A model generated the notes under the pieces. That model did not search any database, was not told the DNA's origin, and saw only the letters and a program-made list of their open reading frames with translations. 64,000 nt of DNA from an uncultured Muribaculaceae bacterium. GTDB taxonomy: Bacteria > Bacteroidota > Bacteroidia > Bacteroidales > Muribaculaceae. Shown here in pieces: positions 51,857 through 60,879 of the stretch. Each line of letters begins with the position of its first letter. The first letter of the stretch is position 1. The stretch spans positions 78,172 to 142,171 of the forward strand of contig CAJUOB010000004.1 in assembly GCA_910587915.1 (NCBI GenBank), written 5' to 3'. The position numbers and the translations under genes were made by a program.

Positions 51857-53122
51857 TTAGCTGCGACCCAATACTTTATTATAAATATCAATTACTTTTT
51901 TACCGGCTTTGTCCCAGGTGATCTGTGCCACTTCGGCCAGGCCGTCCTCGCGGAGCTGCTTGTAGAGAGCCGGATACGAAATGATGGCATGTATGGCGTC
52001 GGCCATCGCGTCGATGTCCCAGTAGTCGGTCTTTATGACATTGTCGAGAATCTCGGCACAACCACTCTGCTTGGATATAATCGACGGCACGCCCATCTGC
52101 ATGGCTTCCAGAGGCGAGATACCGAATGGCTCCGATACCGACGGCATCATGTAGACGTCGCTCGCCTTAAGCATTTCGTAGACCTGACGGCCTTTCTGGA
52201 AACCGGGGAAATGGAAGCGGTCGGCAATACCTCGCTCGGCAGCCAGTTGAATCATCTTGTCCATCATATCGCCCGAACCAGCCATCACGAAGCGGACATT
52301 CGAGCAGTTGCGAAGCACCTTGGCGGCAGCTTCCACGAAATATTCCGGACCCTTCTGCATGGTGATTCGGCCAAGGAAGGTAACCACCTTCTCTTTGGTG
52401 GCACGCGGCATCTCGATATCGAGCAAATCCTGGCTCAGAGGCACCACAGCGTTGTGCACGGTAGTGACTTTTGCAGGATCCACGCCATAGTGGTCGATCA
52501 CAGTCTGACGGGTGAGGTTGCTGACGGTGATTATATGGTCGGCATGGGTCATGCCGTCGCGCTCGATACCGTAGACGGTTGGATTGGGCTTTCCTCGCGA
52601 ACGGTCGTACTCAGTAGCATGCACATGTATGACCAACGGCTTGCCGGTGACCTGCTTGGCGTGTATGCCGGCAGGGTATGTAAGCCAGTCGTGGCTATGG
52701 ATGATATCGAAGTCGAGTGTGCGGGCGAGCACTCCTGCCATTATGGAGTAATTGTTGATTTCCTCAAGAAGATTCGAGGGATATTTGCCTGAGAACTCTA
52801 TGCAGCCGAGATCGTTGGTGCGCATATAGTTGAAGTCGGCGTAGATATGGTCGCGGAGACGGAAATACAGGTCGGGGTCCATCACCTTGCCGATACGCGA
52901 TTCCACATAGTCGCGGCTCACATCGCGCCATGCCACAGGCACCTGCGATGCTCCAATAATCTGGGCGAAACTGCGGTCTTCGTCGCCAAACGGTTTGGGG
53001 ATAACAAATGTAATATCCATGTCGCCACATTCCCACATGCCGCGGGTGAGGCCATAGCTGGCGGTGCCGAGACCACCGAGGATATGAGGCGGAAACTCCC
53101 AACCGAACATTAATGCTTTCAT
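51857..53122 (-). CDS. GT4 family glycosyltransferase, glycogen-synthase-like
   Basis: A 421-residue GT-B glycosyltransferase. The N-terminal MFGWEFPPHILGGLGTASYG loop resembles the glycine-rich acceptor-binding loop of starch and glycogen synthases, and the C-terminal domain carries MMPSVSEPFGISPLEAMQMG (the E-x7-E motif). The central linker includes VTFLGRITMQKGPEYFVEAA. The operon context (debranching enzyme before it, GH57 after it) points to alpha-1,4-glucan synthesis from an activated glucose donor; donor specificity is inferred. Confidence 0.92.
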   Translation of the reverse strand: MKALMFGWEFPPHILGGLGTASYGLTRGMWECGDMDITFVIPKPFGDEDRSFAQIIGASQVPVAWRDVSRDYVESRIGKVMDPDLYFRLRDHIYADFNYMRTNDLGCIEFSGKYPSNLLEEINNYSIMAGVLARTLDFDIIHSHDWLTYPAGIHAKQVTGKPLVIHVHATEYDRSRGKPNPTVYGIERDGMTHADHIITVSNLTRQTVIDHYGVDPAKVTTVHNAVVPLSQDLLDIEMPRATKEKVVTFLGRITMQKGPEYFVEAAAKVLRNCSNVRFVMAGSGDMMDKMIQLAAERGIADRFHFPGFQKGRQVYEMLKASDVYMMPSVSEPFGISPLEAMQMGVPSIISKQSGCAEILDNVIKTDYWDIDAMADAIHAIISYPALYKQLREDGLAEVAQITWDKAGKKVIDIYNKVLGRS

Positions 53123-53147
53123 AGTTATAATATTTTAGTCGGGTGGA

Positions 53148-55094
53148 TTATTGTTCGAATCGTTTTACGGTGCGGTAGGCCCTGAGTACCTCAGCCACAT
53201 TAGTGGCATGACTCACGGCTCCACGGCCGGTATAGGGTGGGTTTCCGTCGTAAAGCTGACTTAGAGAGCCGATACAGCCCTGAGTCATCTCATCCTCGAA
53301 GCCAATGAGCATACGGTCGATATATCCGACACCGCTCATGCCGAATACCCTGAGATAGGCATCGGCATAGAAGCCCATGAGCCACGGACGGGCAGGGCCG
53401 TTGTGCATGGCGAAATCGCGCTCTTCGGGCGAACCGACATAGCTCGGACGATAGCCATAGCTTTTGGGCGAGAGCGTGCGGAGTCCCTTCGGCGTAAGCA
53501 ATTCGCGTGTCACCACATCGAGAACACCCTTGCGCTGACGACGGTCGAGAGGCGAGTAGTCGAGACCGATGGCGATGGCCATGTTGGGGCGCACGCTCGG
53601 TTCGGCATAAGTACCATCTACGTAGTCGTAGAGATAGCCGCTCTCGTTGAGGAAGGTGTCGACAAAAGGCTTCTTCATTTTTTCGGCCTGTGCAAGCCAT
53701 GCCTCGTGGAATTCTCCTACACCCGGCATATCCTCGGCGAGGGATGCAGCGAACATAAGGGCGTTGTACCACAAAGCGTTGAATTCCACCAGACGACCCG
53801 TACGACGCACCACGGGCGCACCACCTATCGTGGAATTCATCCACGACACCGGGTGGAGATGGCCGTCGGTCGAAAGCAGCCCGGTCTCACTATCGATGAA
53901 CAGATTCGGATGGCCGCCTGTCAGAATATAATTCACAAGCTGGGTAACAGCGGGCATATAGAGCTCGCGTGCACGGTCCACACCTGCAATCTTGGCATAT
54001 TGCTGTATGGCCCAGAGAGCCCAGAGAGGTATGTCGGGGAGTTCTATATCGTGAATCCTATCGGATTTCTCTCCGGTCTCCGCATAGTGCAACAGAGCCT
54101 TTAGCGCGGTAGCCATGATAGCCTCGTAATCGGCGCGGTGGTCGATGGAGAGGGTAAGACCCGGCAATGCCATGAATGTATTGCGCGCAAGCACTATACC
54201 CCAGGGAAATCCCGAAATGAGGTACATAGCGTCGCCTTTGCGCACATAGAACTGCTTGGCACTGTTCTTAAGACAGTTGAAAAACGAGGTACGGGGAGTG
54301 CGGCTTGCAATCTCGGTTTCATACATCTTCTTAAGGCTACGGGGGCTCACAGGGCTCACACCGGCCGAGAAGATTATGCTCTCGCCTTTCTTGATGGGTA
54401 CTTCGAAATAGCCGGGAACCCAGAGATCTTCGGTGTAGGGTACACCTCGCTCGAGATCCTTCACATATTCGATATCTTTGTACCAGTTAGGCTGGTCGAC
54501 CCATTCAGCTTTATGGCTGAATTGCATGTACAGCGTCGGGAATCCGTCGTAGAGACATGTGGCGATACCGTTGGGCACCGGTTCGATGGCCCGGTTTATA
54601 GCATCGTTCTCCACGCACAGGCTATTCACTTCGCGGAAAGCGAGGAATGGCTTGAAACGCAGTGTGGTGGCAGAGTGAGCCTCCACAAGGGTGTATCGTA
54701 TAAGGATACGGTTTTCCTGACTGATAAATATTTTTTCCTTAGTAAGGATGACACCACCGACACGGTAGGTCATGCGGGGAACGCCCTCGCAATCGAACTC
54801 ACGTATATACTTGTGGCCGTTGGGGCTGTAGACACCGCCACGATAACGATGCAACCCGAGATTGAAGGGCGCACCATGCTGTATGACGGTTTCGTCGAGA
54901 CTCGAAAGCATCACATGGGGCTTATCGCCCATGCTTTCGATAGGAATCACCAGAAGGCCATGCTGTTTGCGGGTGTTGCAGCCCGTCAGCGTGGTGCAGT
55001 GGTAGGCTCCGGCCTGATTCGTGCGGAGCATTTCCTTCGGCAGCGACTGGTCCAAGTTTATGAGTAGATTCTTATCAAATTTAAGATAACTCAT
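53148..55094 (-). CDS. Amylo-alpha-1,6-glucosidase (glycogen debranching enzyme, GH133-like)
   Basis: A 648-residue cytoplasmic debranching enzyme of the archaeal/bacterial GDE type. An N-terminal beta-sandwich domain (about residues 15-260, YHCTTLTGCNTRKQHGLLV) is followed by an (alpha/alpha)6 catalytic domain. That domain contains SGFPWGIVLARNTFMALPGL, GLLSTDGHLHPVSWMNSTIG and AMHNGPARPWLMGFYADAYL. It removes the 1,6-linked glucose at branch points of storage polysaccharide. First gene of the three-gene operon. Confidence 0.94.
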   Translation of the reverse strand: MSYLKFDKNLLINLDQSLPKEMLRTNQAGAYHCTTLTGCNTRKQHGLLVIPIESMGDKPHVMLSSLDETVIQHGAPFNLGLHRYRGGVYSPNGHKYIREFDCEGVPRMTYRVGGVILTKEKIFISQENRILIRYTLVEAHSATTLRFKPFLAFREVNSLCVENDAINRAIEPVPNGIATCLYDGFPTLYMQFSHKAEWVDQPNWYKDIEYVKDLERGVPYTEDLWVPGYFEVPIKKGESIIFSAGVSPVSPRSLKKMYETEIASRTPRTSFFNCLKNSAKQFYVRKGDAMYLISGFPWGIVLARNTFMALPGLTLSIDHRADYEAIMATALKALLHYAETGEKSDRIHDIELPDIPLWALWAIQQYAKIAGVDRARELYMPAVTQLVNYILTGGHPNLFIDSETGLLSTDGHLHPVSWMNSTIGGAPVVRRTGRLVEFNALWYNALMFAASLAEDMPGVGEFHEAWLAQAEKMKKPFVDTFLNESGYLYDYVDGTYAEPSVRPNMAIAIGLDYSPLDRRQRKGVLDVVTRELLTPKGLRTLSPKSYGYRPSYVGSPEERDFAMHNGPARPWLMGFYADAYLRVFGMSGVGYIDRMLIGFEDEMTQGCIGSLSQLYDGNPPYTGRGAVSHATNVAEVLRAYRTVKRFEQ

Positions 55095-55215
55095 ATTGGT
55101 TTTAGATGGTTAGGTATATTTTTTTGTGTTTTATCGTAGTTTTTTATGGCCTTGAGAGAGGTTGACATATGGTATCAACGGCGAATATACGCTTTTTTTC
55201 GTGCCTCAACAAAGA

Positions 55216-55249
55216 TTATGCGGCATTTTTATCAAAACATGCCGCATAA
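55216..55249. terminator. Hairpin between the aminotransferase and debranching genes
   Basis: TTATGCGGCAT (55216-55226) pairs perfectly with ATGCCGCATAA (55239-55249). It follows the aminotransferase stop codon on the minus strand. A clear T-tract is absent. Confidence 0.6.
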
Positions 55250-55257
55250 CATCTATT

Positions 55258-56460
55258 TCAAGCCATTTTTCTCCCAGGATATGCCTTCAAGGCCTCTTCG
55301 AGGACGGTCAAAGCATGGTCGAGCTCGCTTTTTTCAAGCACATAGGCCATACGCACCTCATCGATCCCACGACCGGGTGTGGTGTAGAAACCCGAGGCTG
55401 GTGCCATGAATACCGTCGCTCCCTCATACTCGAACTCCTCGAGGCACCACCGGCAGAAGCGGTCGGCGTCGTCGACGGGCAGACGCACCACAGTGTAGAA
55501 CGCACCCATAGGAATTGGCGTGTAGCAGCCGGGGATCTTGTTGATGCGGTCGACAAGGAATTTTCGACGCTCCACATATTCATTATAGGTGGCAAGCATA
55601 TACTCCGGCGATGCATCAATCGATGCCTCGGCCACAATCTGACCGATAAGGGGCGGACTCAGACGGGCCTGACAAAACTTCATGACATTTGCCTTAAGTT
55701 CCTTGTGCTTGGTGATAAGCGCCCCGATACGGATGCCGCACTCGTTATACCGCTTCGACACCGAGTCGATGAGCACCACTTTGTCCTCGATACCGGGCAG
55801 ATGGAATGCCGAGATGTATGGGGCACCCGTGTAGCAAAATTCGCGATATACCTCGTCGGAAAACAGGAAAAGATCGTATTTCAGCACCAGGTCGCGAATC
55901 TGCAGCATCTCCTTCATAGTGTAGAGATAGCCCGTGGGGTTGTTGGGATTACATATGAGTATACCCTTGGTGCGGGGTGTGATGAGCTTCTCGAATTCCT
56001 CGACCGGAGGCAGCTCGAAACCATTGTCGATGCTCGATGGCACCGTCACAATTTTGGCGCCCGCCGAGATTGCAAAAGCCATATAGTTGGCATATGCGGG
56101 TTCCGGCACTATTATTTCGTCGCCGGGGTCAAGACACGCCATGAAAGCGAAGAGTACAGCCTCCGACCCACCACAGGTGACGATGATGTCGTCGGTATCG
56201 ACATCTATATTGAAGCGCTTGTAGTACTGCCGTAGCTTCTGGCGCAACGAGAGCAAACCGGCCGAGGGGCTATACTCGAGCACCTTGCGGTCGATATTCT
56301 TCAAAGCTTCGAAAGCTTCGGGAGGTGTCGGCACATCGGGCTGTCCGATGTTGAGACGATATAACTTGAGTCCGCGGGCCACGGCCTTATCGGCAAGCGG
56401 CACTAAGCGGCGTATGGGAGACGCGGGCATTTCACAGCCACGCTTGGATACGTTTGGCAT
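55258..56460 (-). CDS. PLP-dependent class I aminotransferase
   Basis: A 400-residue cytoplasmic aminotransferase of fold type I. The pyridoxal-phosphate lysine lies in LIDSVSKRYNECGIRIG. The cofactor-contacting aspartate/asparagine region reads GILICNPNNPTGY and the early substrate loop LNIGQPDVPTP. The sequence resembles the AspC/AlaT-like group of Bacteroidetes. The amino donor cannot be fixed from sequence. It is a single gene downstream of asnS, separated by a terminator. Confidence 0.92.
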   Translation of the reverse strand: MPNVSKRGCEMPASPIRRLVPLADKAVARGLKLYRLNIGQPDVPTPPEAFEALKNIDRKVLEYSPSAGLLSLRQKLRQYYKRFNIDVDTDDIIVTCGGSEAVLFAFMACLDPGDEIIVPEPAYANYMAFAISAGAKIVTVPSSIDNGFELPPVEEFEKLITPRTKGILICNPNNPTGYLYTMKEMLQIRDLVLKYDLFLFSDEVYREFCYTGAPYISAFHLPGIEDKVVLIDSVSKRYNECGIRIGALITKHKELKANVMKFCQARLSPPLIGQIVAEASIDASPEYMLATYNEYVERRKFLVDRINKIPGCYTPIPMGAFYTVVRLPVDDADRFCRWCLEEFEYEGATVFMAPASGFYTTPGRGIDEVRMAYVLEKSELDHALTVLEEALKAYPGRKMA

Positions 56461-56476
56461 GAGAGATTTTTTTCAA

Positions 56477-56520
56477 AATAAAAAATTGGCCATTACAGCT
56501 ATAAAGCCATAATGGCCAAT
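56477..56520 (-). terminator. Terminator after asnS
   Basis: ATTGGCCATTA (56485-56495) pairs perfectly with TAATGGCCAAT (56510-56520) and is followed, on the minus strand, by a T-rich tract. Confidence 0.85.
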
Positions 56521-56535
56521 GATTATAAAAAGTTC

Positions 56536-57924
56536 TTAGAACTCTGCATTTCCCGGTGTGCGGGGGAAGGCAATGACGTCGCGGATATTTGTCATGCCGG
56601 TGACAAAGAGCACCAGACGCTCAAATCCGAGACCGAAACCGCTGTGAGGCACAGTGCCGTAGCGGCGGGTATCGAGATACCACCACATGTCTTTCATCGG
56701 TATGTTGAGTTCTTCGATGCGTGTGAGCAGCTTGTCGTAGTCGGCCTCGCGCTCGGAACCGCCGATAATCTCGCCGATTTTCGGGAAAAGGACGTCCATG
56801 GCGCGGACAGTCTTGCCGTCCTCGTTCTGCTTCATGTAGAAAGCCTTGATTTCCTTAGGATAGTCGGTGAGTATGACAGGTTTCTTGAAGTGCTCTTCCA
56901 CGAGGTAGCGCTCGTGCTCGCTCTGCAGATCGGTACCCCAGTCGACAGGGAACTCGAATTTGCGGCCCGAAGCCTTGAGGATTTCCACACCTTCGGTATA
57001 TGTGAGACGCACGAAGTCGTTGTGAAGCACGAACTCAAGACGCTCTATCAGCTCCTTGTCGAAATGCTCGGCCAGGAACTCGATATCGGCGCGGCAGTGC
57101 TCAAGGGCATAACCGATGCAATACTTCACGAATTCCTCTGCAAGGTCCATGTTGTCGGTTATATCATAGAACGCCATTTCGGGCTCAATCATCCAGAACT
57201 CCGACAGGTGGCGCGGAGTATTGCTGTTCTCCGCACGGAAAGTAGGACCGAAAGTGTAGATAGCTCCAAGCGATGTAGCTCCAAGCTCGCCTTCAAGCTG
57301 ACCGCTCACAGTGAGAGCAGTAGGCTTTCCGAAGAAATCCTTTGAGTAATCGACCTTTCCGTCTTCTGTCTTAGGAAGTTTGTCGAGAGGAAGAGTGGTT
57401 ACCTGGAACATGGCTCCGGCACCTTCGCAGTCGCTGGCTGTGATGAGCGGTGTGTGGAGATAGAAGAAGCCCTTTTCGTTGAAGAACTTATGGATGGCGA
57501 AAGCAAGGGCGCTACGTACTCGCAGAATGGCGCCGAATGTAGCAGTACGGGGACGCAGATGCGCTTTCTCGCGAAGGAATTCGAGAGTGTGGCCTTTCTT
57601 CTGCAGGGGGTATGTCTCGGGGTCGGCAGTGCCGTATACCTCGAGAGTATCGGCCTGCACTTCCACGCTCTGGCCTTTACCCATACTCTCCACCAATGTA
57701 CCCTCCACGTGAATGGACGAACCGGTAGTGACCGGCTTGAGCTGGTCTTCGGTGAATTTTGTCAGATCAAATACAATCTGCAGATTTGCCACCGTCGAAC
57801 CGTCGTTGAGAGCCACGAACTGCACATGCTTGTTGCCTCGGCGGGTGCGCACCCAGCCTTTCACGCTCACACGCGTGCCAACGAGCGCCGGGTCGAAAAT
57901 GTCGGAAATCTTGGTTCTTTTCAT
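56536..57924 (-). CDS. asnS: Asparaginyl-tRNA synthetase
   Basis: This class II synthetase charges tRNA-Asn with asparagine. It has an N-terminal OB-fold anticodon-binding domain (about residues 1-110, VSVKGWVRTRRGNKHVQFVA) and the class II core. Motif 2 reads TFGPTFRAENSNTPRHLSEFWM and motif 3 GFGLGFERLVLFVTG. The 462 residues are typical. Its direct presence indicates asparagine is charged directly rather than only through tRNA-dependent amidation. Confidence 0.97.
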   Translation of the reverse strand: MKRTKISDIFDPALVGTRVSVKGWVRTRRGNKHVQFVALNDGSTVANLQIVFDLTKFTEDQLKPVTTGSSIHVEGTLVESMGKGQSVEVQADTLEVYGTADPETYPLQKKGHTLEFLREKAHLRPRTATFGAILRVRSALAFAIHKFFNEKGFFYLHTPLITASDCEGAGAMFQVTTLPLDKLPKTEDGKVDYSKDFFGKPTALTVSGQLEGELGATSLGAIYTFGPTFRAENSNTPRHLSEFWMIEPEMAFYDITDNMDLAEEFVKYCIGYALEHCRADIEFLAEHFDKELIERLEFVLHNDFVRLTYTEGVEILKASGRKFEFPVDWGTDLQSEHERYLVEEHFKKPVILTDYPKEIKAFYMKQNEDGKTVRAMDVLFPKIGEIIGGSEREADYDKLLTRIEELNIPMKDMWWYLDTRRYGTVPHSGFGLGFERLVLFVTGMTNIRDVIAFPRTPGNAEF

Positions 57925-57991
57925 ATTGATATCCCTGAAGCCCTCGCAGGGCTTTCAGGGGTTTATAGTTATTTATTAATCTTATTGAATA

Positions 57992-59380
57992 TTACTCGAA
58001 CGAACCCATCTTCAGATAGTTCACTTCCTCCTGAGTGAGGTAGCGCCAACGTCCGCGGGGAAGGTTCTTCTTGGTAAGACCGGCGAAGTATACGCGGTCG
58101 AGCTTTGTCACATGATAGCCGAGGCTTTCGAAAATACGACGGACAATGCGGTTGCGGCCCGAGTGAATCTCGATGCCCGCCTGATTGCGGTCGGTTTCGG
58201 TGGCGTAGCTTATGGCATCGGCGTGGATAGGACCATCCTCAAGCTCAATACCGTCGGCGATACGCTGCATATCGTCCTCGGAGATATCGCGGTCGCACCA
58301 TACGTGGTATATTTTTTTCTTGACAAACTTCGGATGCGTGAGCTTGGATGCAAGATCGCCGTCGTTGGTGAGAAGGAGCACGCCGGTGGTGTTGCGGTCG
58401 AGACGGCCGACAGGATAGATGCGTTCGTTGCAAGCACCTTTCACAAGATCCATCACAGTGAGACGTCCGTTGGGGTCGTCGCTTGTGGTGACGCAATCCT
58501 TAGGCTTGTTGAGCAGGATGTAGCATTTACGCTCCATGGTCACTACCTTTTCATCGTATTCCACTACATCGCTGTGGGAAATCTTGGTGCCGAGTTCTGT
58601 CACGACCTGGCCGTTGACTTTCACCAGACCCTGCTGGATGAATTCGTCGGCCTCACGACGCGAGCATATGCCGGCATTGCTCATATATTTGTTGAGACGT
58701 ATCTGTTCGTTGGGATCGGGTATCGGCATTTCGTATTCTACCGGCTTGGGACGCGGAGTGAAACTCTTGCCACGAGCGGGGAACGCACCGCCCTGCTGAC
58801 GCTGCTGGTATCCGCCTTGGCGCTGCTGATAGCCACCCTGCTGACGCTGTTGGTAGCCGCCCTGACGCTGCTGATAGCCACCCTGCTGGCGCTGTTGGTA
58901 TCCACCCTGTTGGCGCTGCTGATAGCCGCCCTGCTGACGCTGTTGATAGCCACCCTGGCGCTGCTGATAGCTGCCCTGCTGACGGGGCTGATAACCGCCC
59001 TGACGCTGTTGGTAGCCGCCCTGCTGACGGGGCTGATAGGGACGGGGCTGATATGCCGGACGCTCCTCGCCTTCTGCCGAGTGGCCTTCGGGCTTTTCAT
59101 AGTCGGGGCGCTGTGTGCGAGGTTGGTATGGACGCTGCTGGTAGCCACCTTGACGCTGCTGATAGCCGCCGTTGTTATAATTGTTTCTGTGCTGATAGCC
59201 GTTGTTATAACCGCCCTGCTGACGGGGCTGATAAGGACGTTTGGGACGGTACTCTCCGTCTTCGGAACTTTCGGGACGCTGATAGCGCGGACGCTCTTCC
59301 GAAGCCTGACCTTCCGGCATACGATAAGCTTGCCCTATGCGAGGGCGTTTGGGTTTCTTCTCATTCGAATTCGATTCCAT
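57992..59380 (-). CDS. RluB/RsuA-type pseudouridine synthase with a Q/R/G/Y-rich arm
   Basis: A 462-residue protein. The N-terminal 205 residues are a predicted disordered arm of near-perfect repeats with the unit GGYQQRQ(Q), preceded by basic K/R-rich and YQPR segments. The S4 RNA-binding domain follows at about residues 225-285 (NKYMSNAGICSRREADEFIQ) and the RsuA-family catalytic domain at about 290-445, with the catalytic aspartate in GRLDRNTTGVLL. It probably modifies 23S (RluB, U2605 type) or 16S rRNA. The repeat arm may add RNA binding or condensation. It has its own promoter with a leader of about 135 nt. Confidence 0.93.
   Translation of the reverse strand: MESNSNEKKPKRPRIGQAYRMPEGQASEERPRYQRPESSEDGEYRPKRPYQPRQQGGYNNGYQHRNNYNNGGYQQRQGGYQQRPYQPRTQRPDYEKPEGHSAEGEERPAYQPRPYQPRQQGGYQQRQGGYQPRQQGSYQQRQGGYQQRQQGGYQQRQQGGYQQRQQGGYQQRQGGYQQRQQGGYQQRQGGYQQRQQGGAFPARGKSFTPRPKPVEYEMPIPDPNEQIRLNKYMSNAGICSRREADEFIQQGLVKVNGQVVTELGTKISHSDVVEYDEKVVTMERKCYILLNKPKDCVTTSDDPNGRLTVMDLVKGACNERIYPVGRLDRNTTGVLLLTNDGDLASKLTHPKFVKKKIYHVWCDRDISEDDMQRIADGIELEDGPIHADAISYATETDRNQAGIEIHSGRNRIVRRIFESLGYHVTKLDRVYFAGLTKKNLPRGRWRYLTQEEVNYLKMGSFE
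58785..59085. repeat. Coding tandem repeat (21-24 bp units) in the pseudouridine synthase gene
   Basis: Units encoding GGYQQRQ or GGYQQRQQ are repeated about twelve times, with near-identical DNA (ctgctgacgctgttggtag and variants on the + strand). Such sequence is prone to slippage, so repeat number is likely to vary between strains. Confidence 0.9.
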
Positions 59381-59523
59381 AATAGTGTCTTATTTTAGCC
59401 TTACCTCTCGGTAAAAATTACAGAGTAGATTTTTGTTTTTGAAAGTACTTTCTAATTAATTAAAAGATAACTTGAACTTACGTTGAAAAACGTGGATAGA
59501 CTGTTTTCAATTGATTAGACGCG

Positions 59524-59554
59524 CAAAAGTACATAAAAGTTTCCACAAAGCAAA
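59524..59554 (-). promoter_or_regulatory. Promoter of the RluB-type gene
   Basis: TTTG (59551-59554), a 19-bp spacer and TACTTTTG (59524-59531) on the minus strand. The predicted leader is about 135 nt and contains a small TTACC-GAGA-GGTAA hairpin (59401-59414). Confidence 0.7.
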
Positions 59555-59631
59555 AAAATAGCATGATTTTTCCGGCGCGGAATTGTCAACTAAAAAACGT
59601 TAAAAAGATTCCACCATGATTCCGAAATTGC

Positions 59632-59639
59632 TATCTTTG
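59632..59639 (+). promoter_or_regulatory. -7 promoter element of the 59661-62.5 kb unit
   Basis: TATCTTTG, 21 bp before the ATG at 59661. It makes the upstream in-frame ATG at 59616 unlikely to be used. Confidence 0.65.
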
Positions 59640-59660
59640 TCAATTGTAATTGCTCAGTCT

Positions 59661-60143
59661 ATGTCAGCTCTCACCATAACAGCTATAGTGCTCTGCGCCC
59701 TCGGGGTGGCAGCTTCTTTCTCGACCCGCCTGCCGGCCGTGCTCGCTTCTTATGCCGGTCTGCTGTGCGCACATTTCGCAGGAGCGGTCTACGTCGATGG
59801 CAGCGTGCTGGTGTTCTGGGCCGTCGCAACAGTGCTTGTGCTCGGCATCGGATATTTCAACGCCGGGCGTGTGGCTCTGATGCGGCCGGGCAATTCATAT
59901 ATTCTCACGGCAGCGATAGCAGGCACGTTGCTCGGATTCCTGGTAGCACCCACGGCAGCCGCCCTCATCGGAGGCAGCGCAATTGGAGCCGTGCTTGGTG
60001 CCATAGCGTTCCGTAGCACACCTCGCGGACCGCGCGCCCTGCCTCTCTTCTCGCCCGTTTTCATCAACTTCATGTGTGCCTCGGGCCTCCGTGCTGTAGT
60101 GGCATGCTCAATATGCGGCATCACTGTCGCCTCCCTAATATGA
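59661..60143 (+). CDS. Polytopic membrane protein of unknown function
   Basis: A 160-residue protein with five to six hydrophobic segments rich in Ala and Gly, including GTLLGFLVAPTAAALIGGSAIG (glycine-zipper-like, about residues 92-113). This resembles DUF456-type membrane proteins, but the similarity is not strong enough to name it. The ATG at 59661 is favoured by the promoter box. It overlaps the next gene by 4 bp, so they are translationally coupled. Confidence 0.75.
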   Translation: MSALTITAIVLCALGVAASFSTRLPAVLASYAGLLCAHFAGAVYVDGSVLVFWAVATVLVLGIGYFNAGRVALMRPGNSYILTAAIAGTLLGFLVAPTAAALIGGSAIGAVLGAIAFRSTPRGPRALPLFSPVFINFMCASGLRAVVACSICGITVASLI

Positions 60144-60871
60144 ATCTACGATCTGTCATAACCGCTTTTGCCCTGACCGCTGCTGTTGCTTCGTTTGCAA
60201 AGACGAATGTTCGTGCAGAGCTCGGCCGCCCCGATCTCGACGCTATCGCGCGGGAGACGACCGACGAAAATTCAAAATACTACTACCCTCGCCTACTCAA
60301 GGAGTTCATGGCAAACGATACGACCATGACCTCCGATGAGTTCCAATATTTTTACTACGGCACATTCTTTCAGGAAGACTATGATCCCTACCGCGAGGCC
60401 CCAAACCCCACTCTCCGGCAGGAATTACAGCCTATCTACGAAAAGACGAAGCGCACACGCGCCGACCGCGCCAAGATGCTCGACTATGCCCTGCAGGTGA
60501 TCGACGATAATCCTGTGGATCTGCGGCAACTCACCAACAGAATATATGTATACGAGCAGAACGGCAAATTCGACCTCGCCAAAATATGGCAGTATAAGCT
60601 AAACCATCTGCTTCTGGTAATAGCGGCCTCGGGCAAAGGATCCGACCCGGAAAACGCATTCATCGTGGTGTACCCGCAGCATGAATACGACTTCCTGAAT
60701 CTCTCAGGCCAGACCGCTCGCAGCCAGCGCTTCGAGCCGCCCCACTTCGACTACATAGAGGTCGACAAGAATGCAAAGACCAACAACGAAGGCTATTACT
60801 TCGACATAGCCGAAATGCTTCGCCAATATTTCATAAAGCATCCGTCGGAACTCGATTCCGCCACTCACTGA
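60140..60871 (+). CDS. DUF4919-like exported protein
   Basis: A 243-residue protein with a signal peptide (about residues 1-19, ending ASFA). The body contains YYYPRLLKEFMANDTTMTSDEFQYFYYG, the pattern of DUF4919 proteins of Bacteroidales, followed by a helical segment and the conserved-looking FIVVYPQHEYDFLNL. Function unknown. It is flanked by a membrane protein and a GT39 transferase in a compact unit, which hints at a cell-envelope role. Confidence 0.8.
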   Translation: MNLRSVITAFALTAAVASFAKTNVRAELGRPDLDAIARETTDENSKYYYPRLLKEFMANDTTMTSDEFQYFYYGTFFQEDYDPYREAPNPTLRQELQPIYEKTKRTRADRAKMLDYALQVIDDNPVDLRQLTNRIYVYEQNGKFDLAKIWQYKLNHLLLVIAASGKGSDPENAFIVVYPQHEYDFLNLSGQTARSQRFEPPHFDYIEVDKNAKTNNEGYYFDIAEMLRQYFIKHPSELDSATH

Positions 60872-60879
60872 CCGCCACA

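Noticed and set aside
58785..59085. CRISPR-like regular repeat pattern
   Set aside because: The repeats are in frame inside a pseudouridine synthase gene, have no unique spacers and encode GGYQQRQ units.
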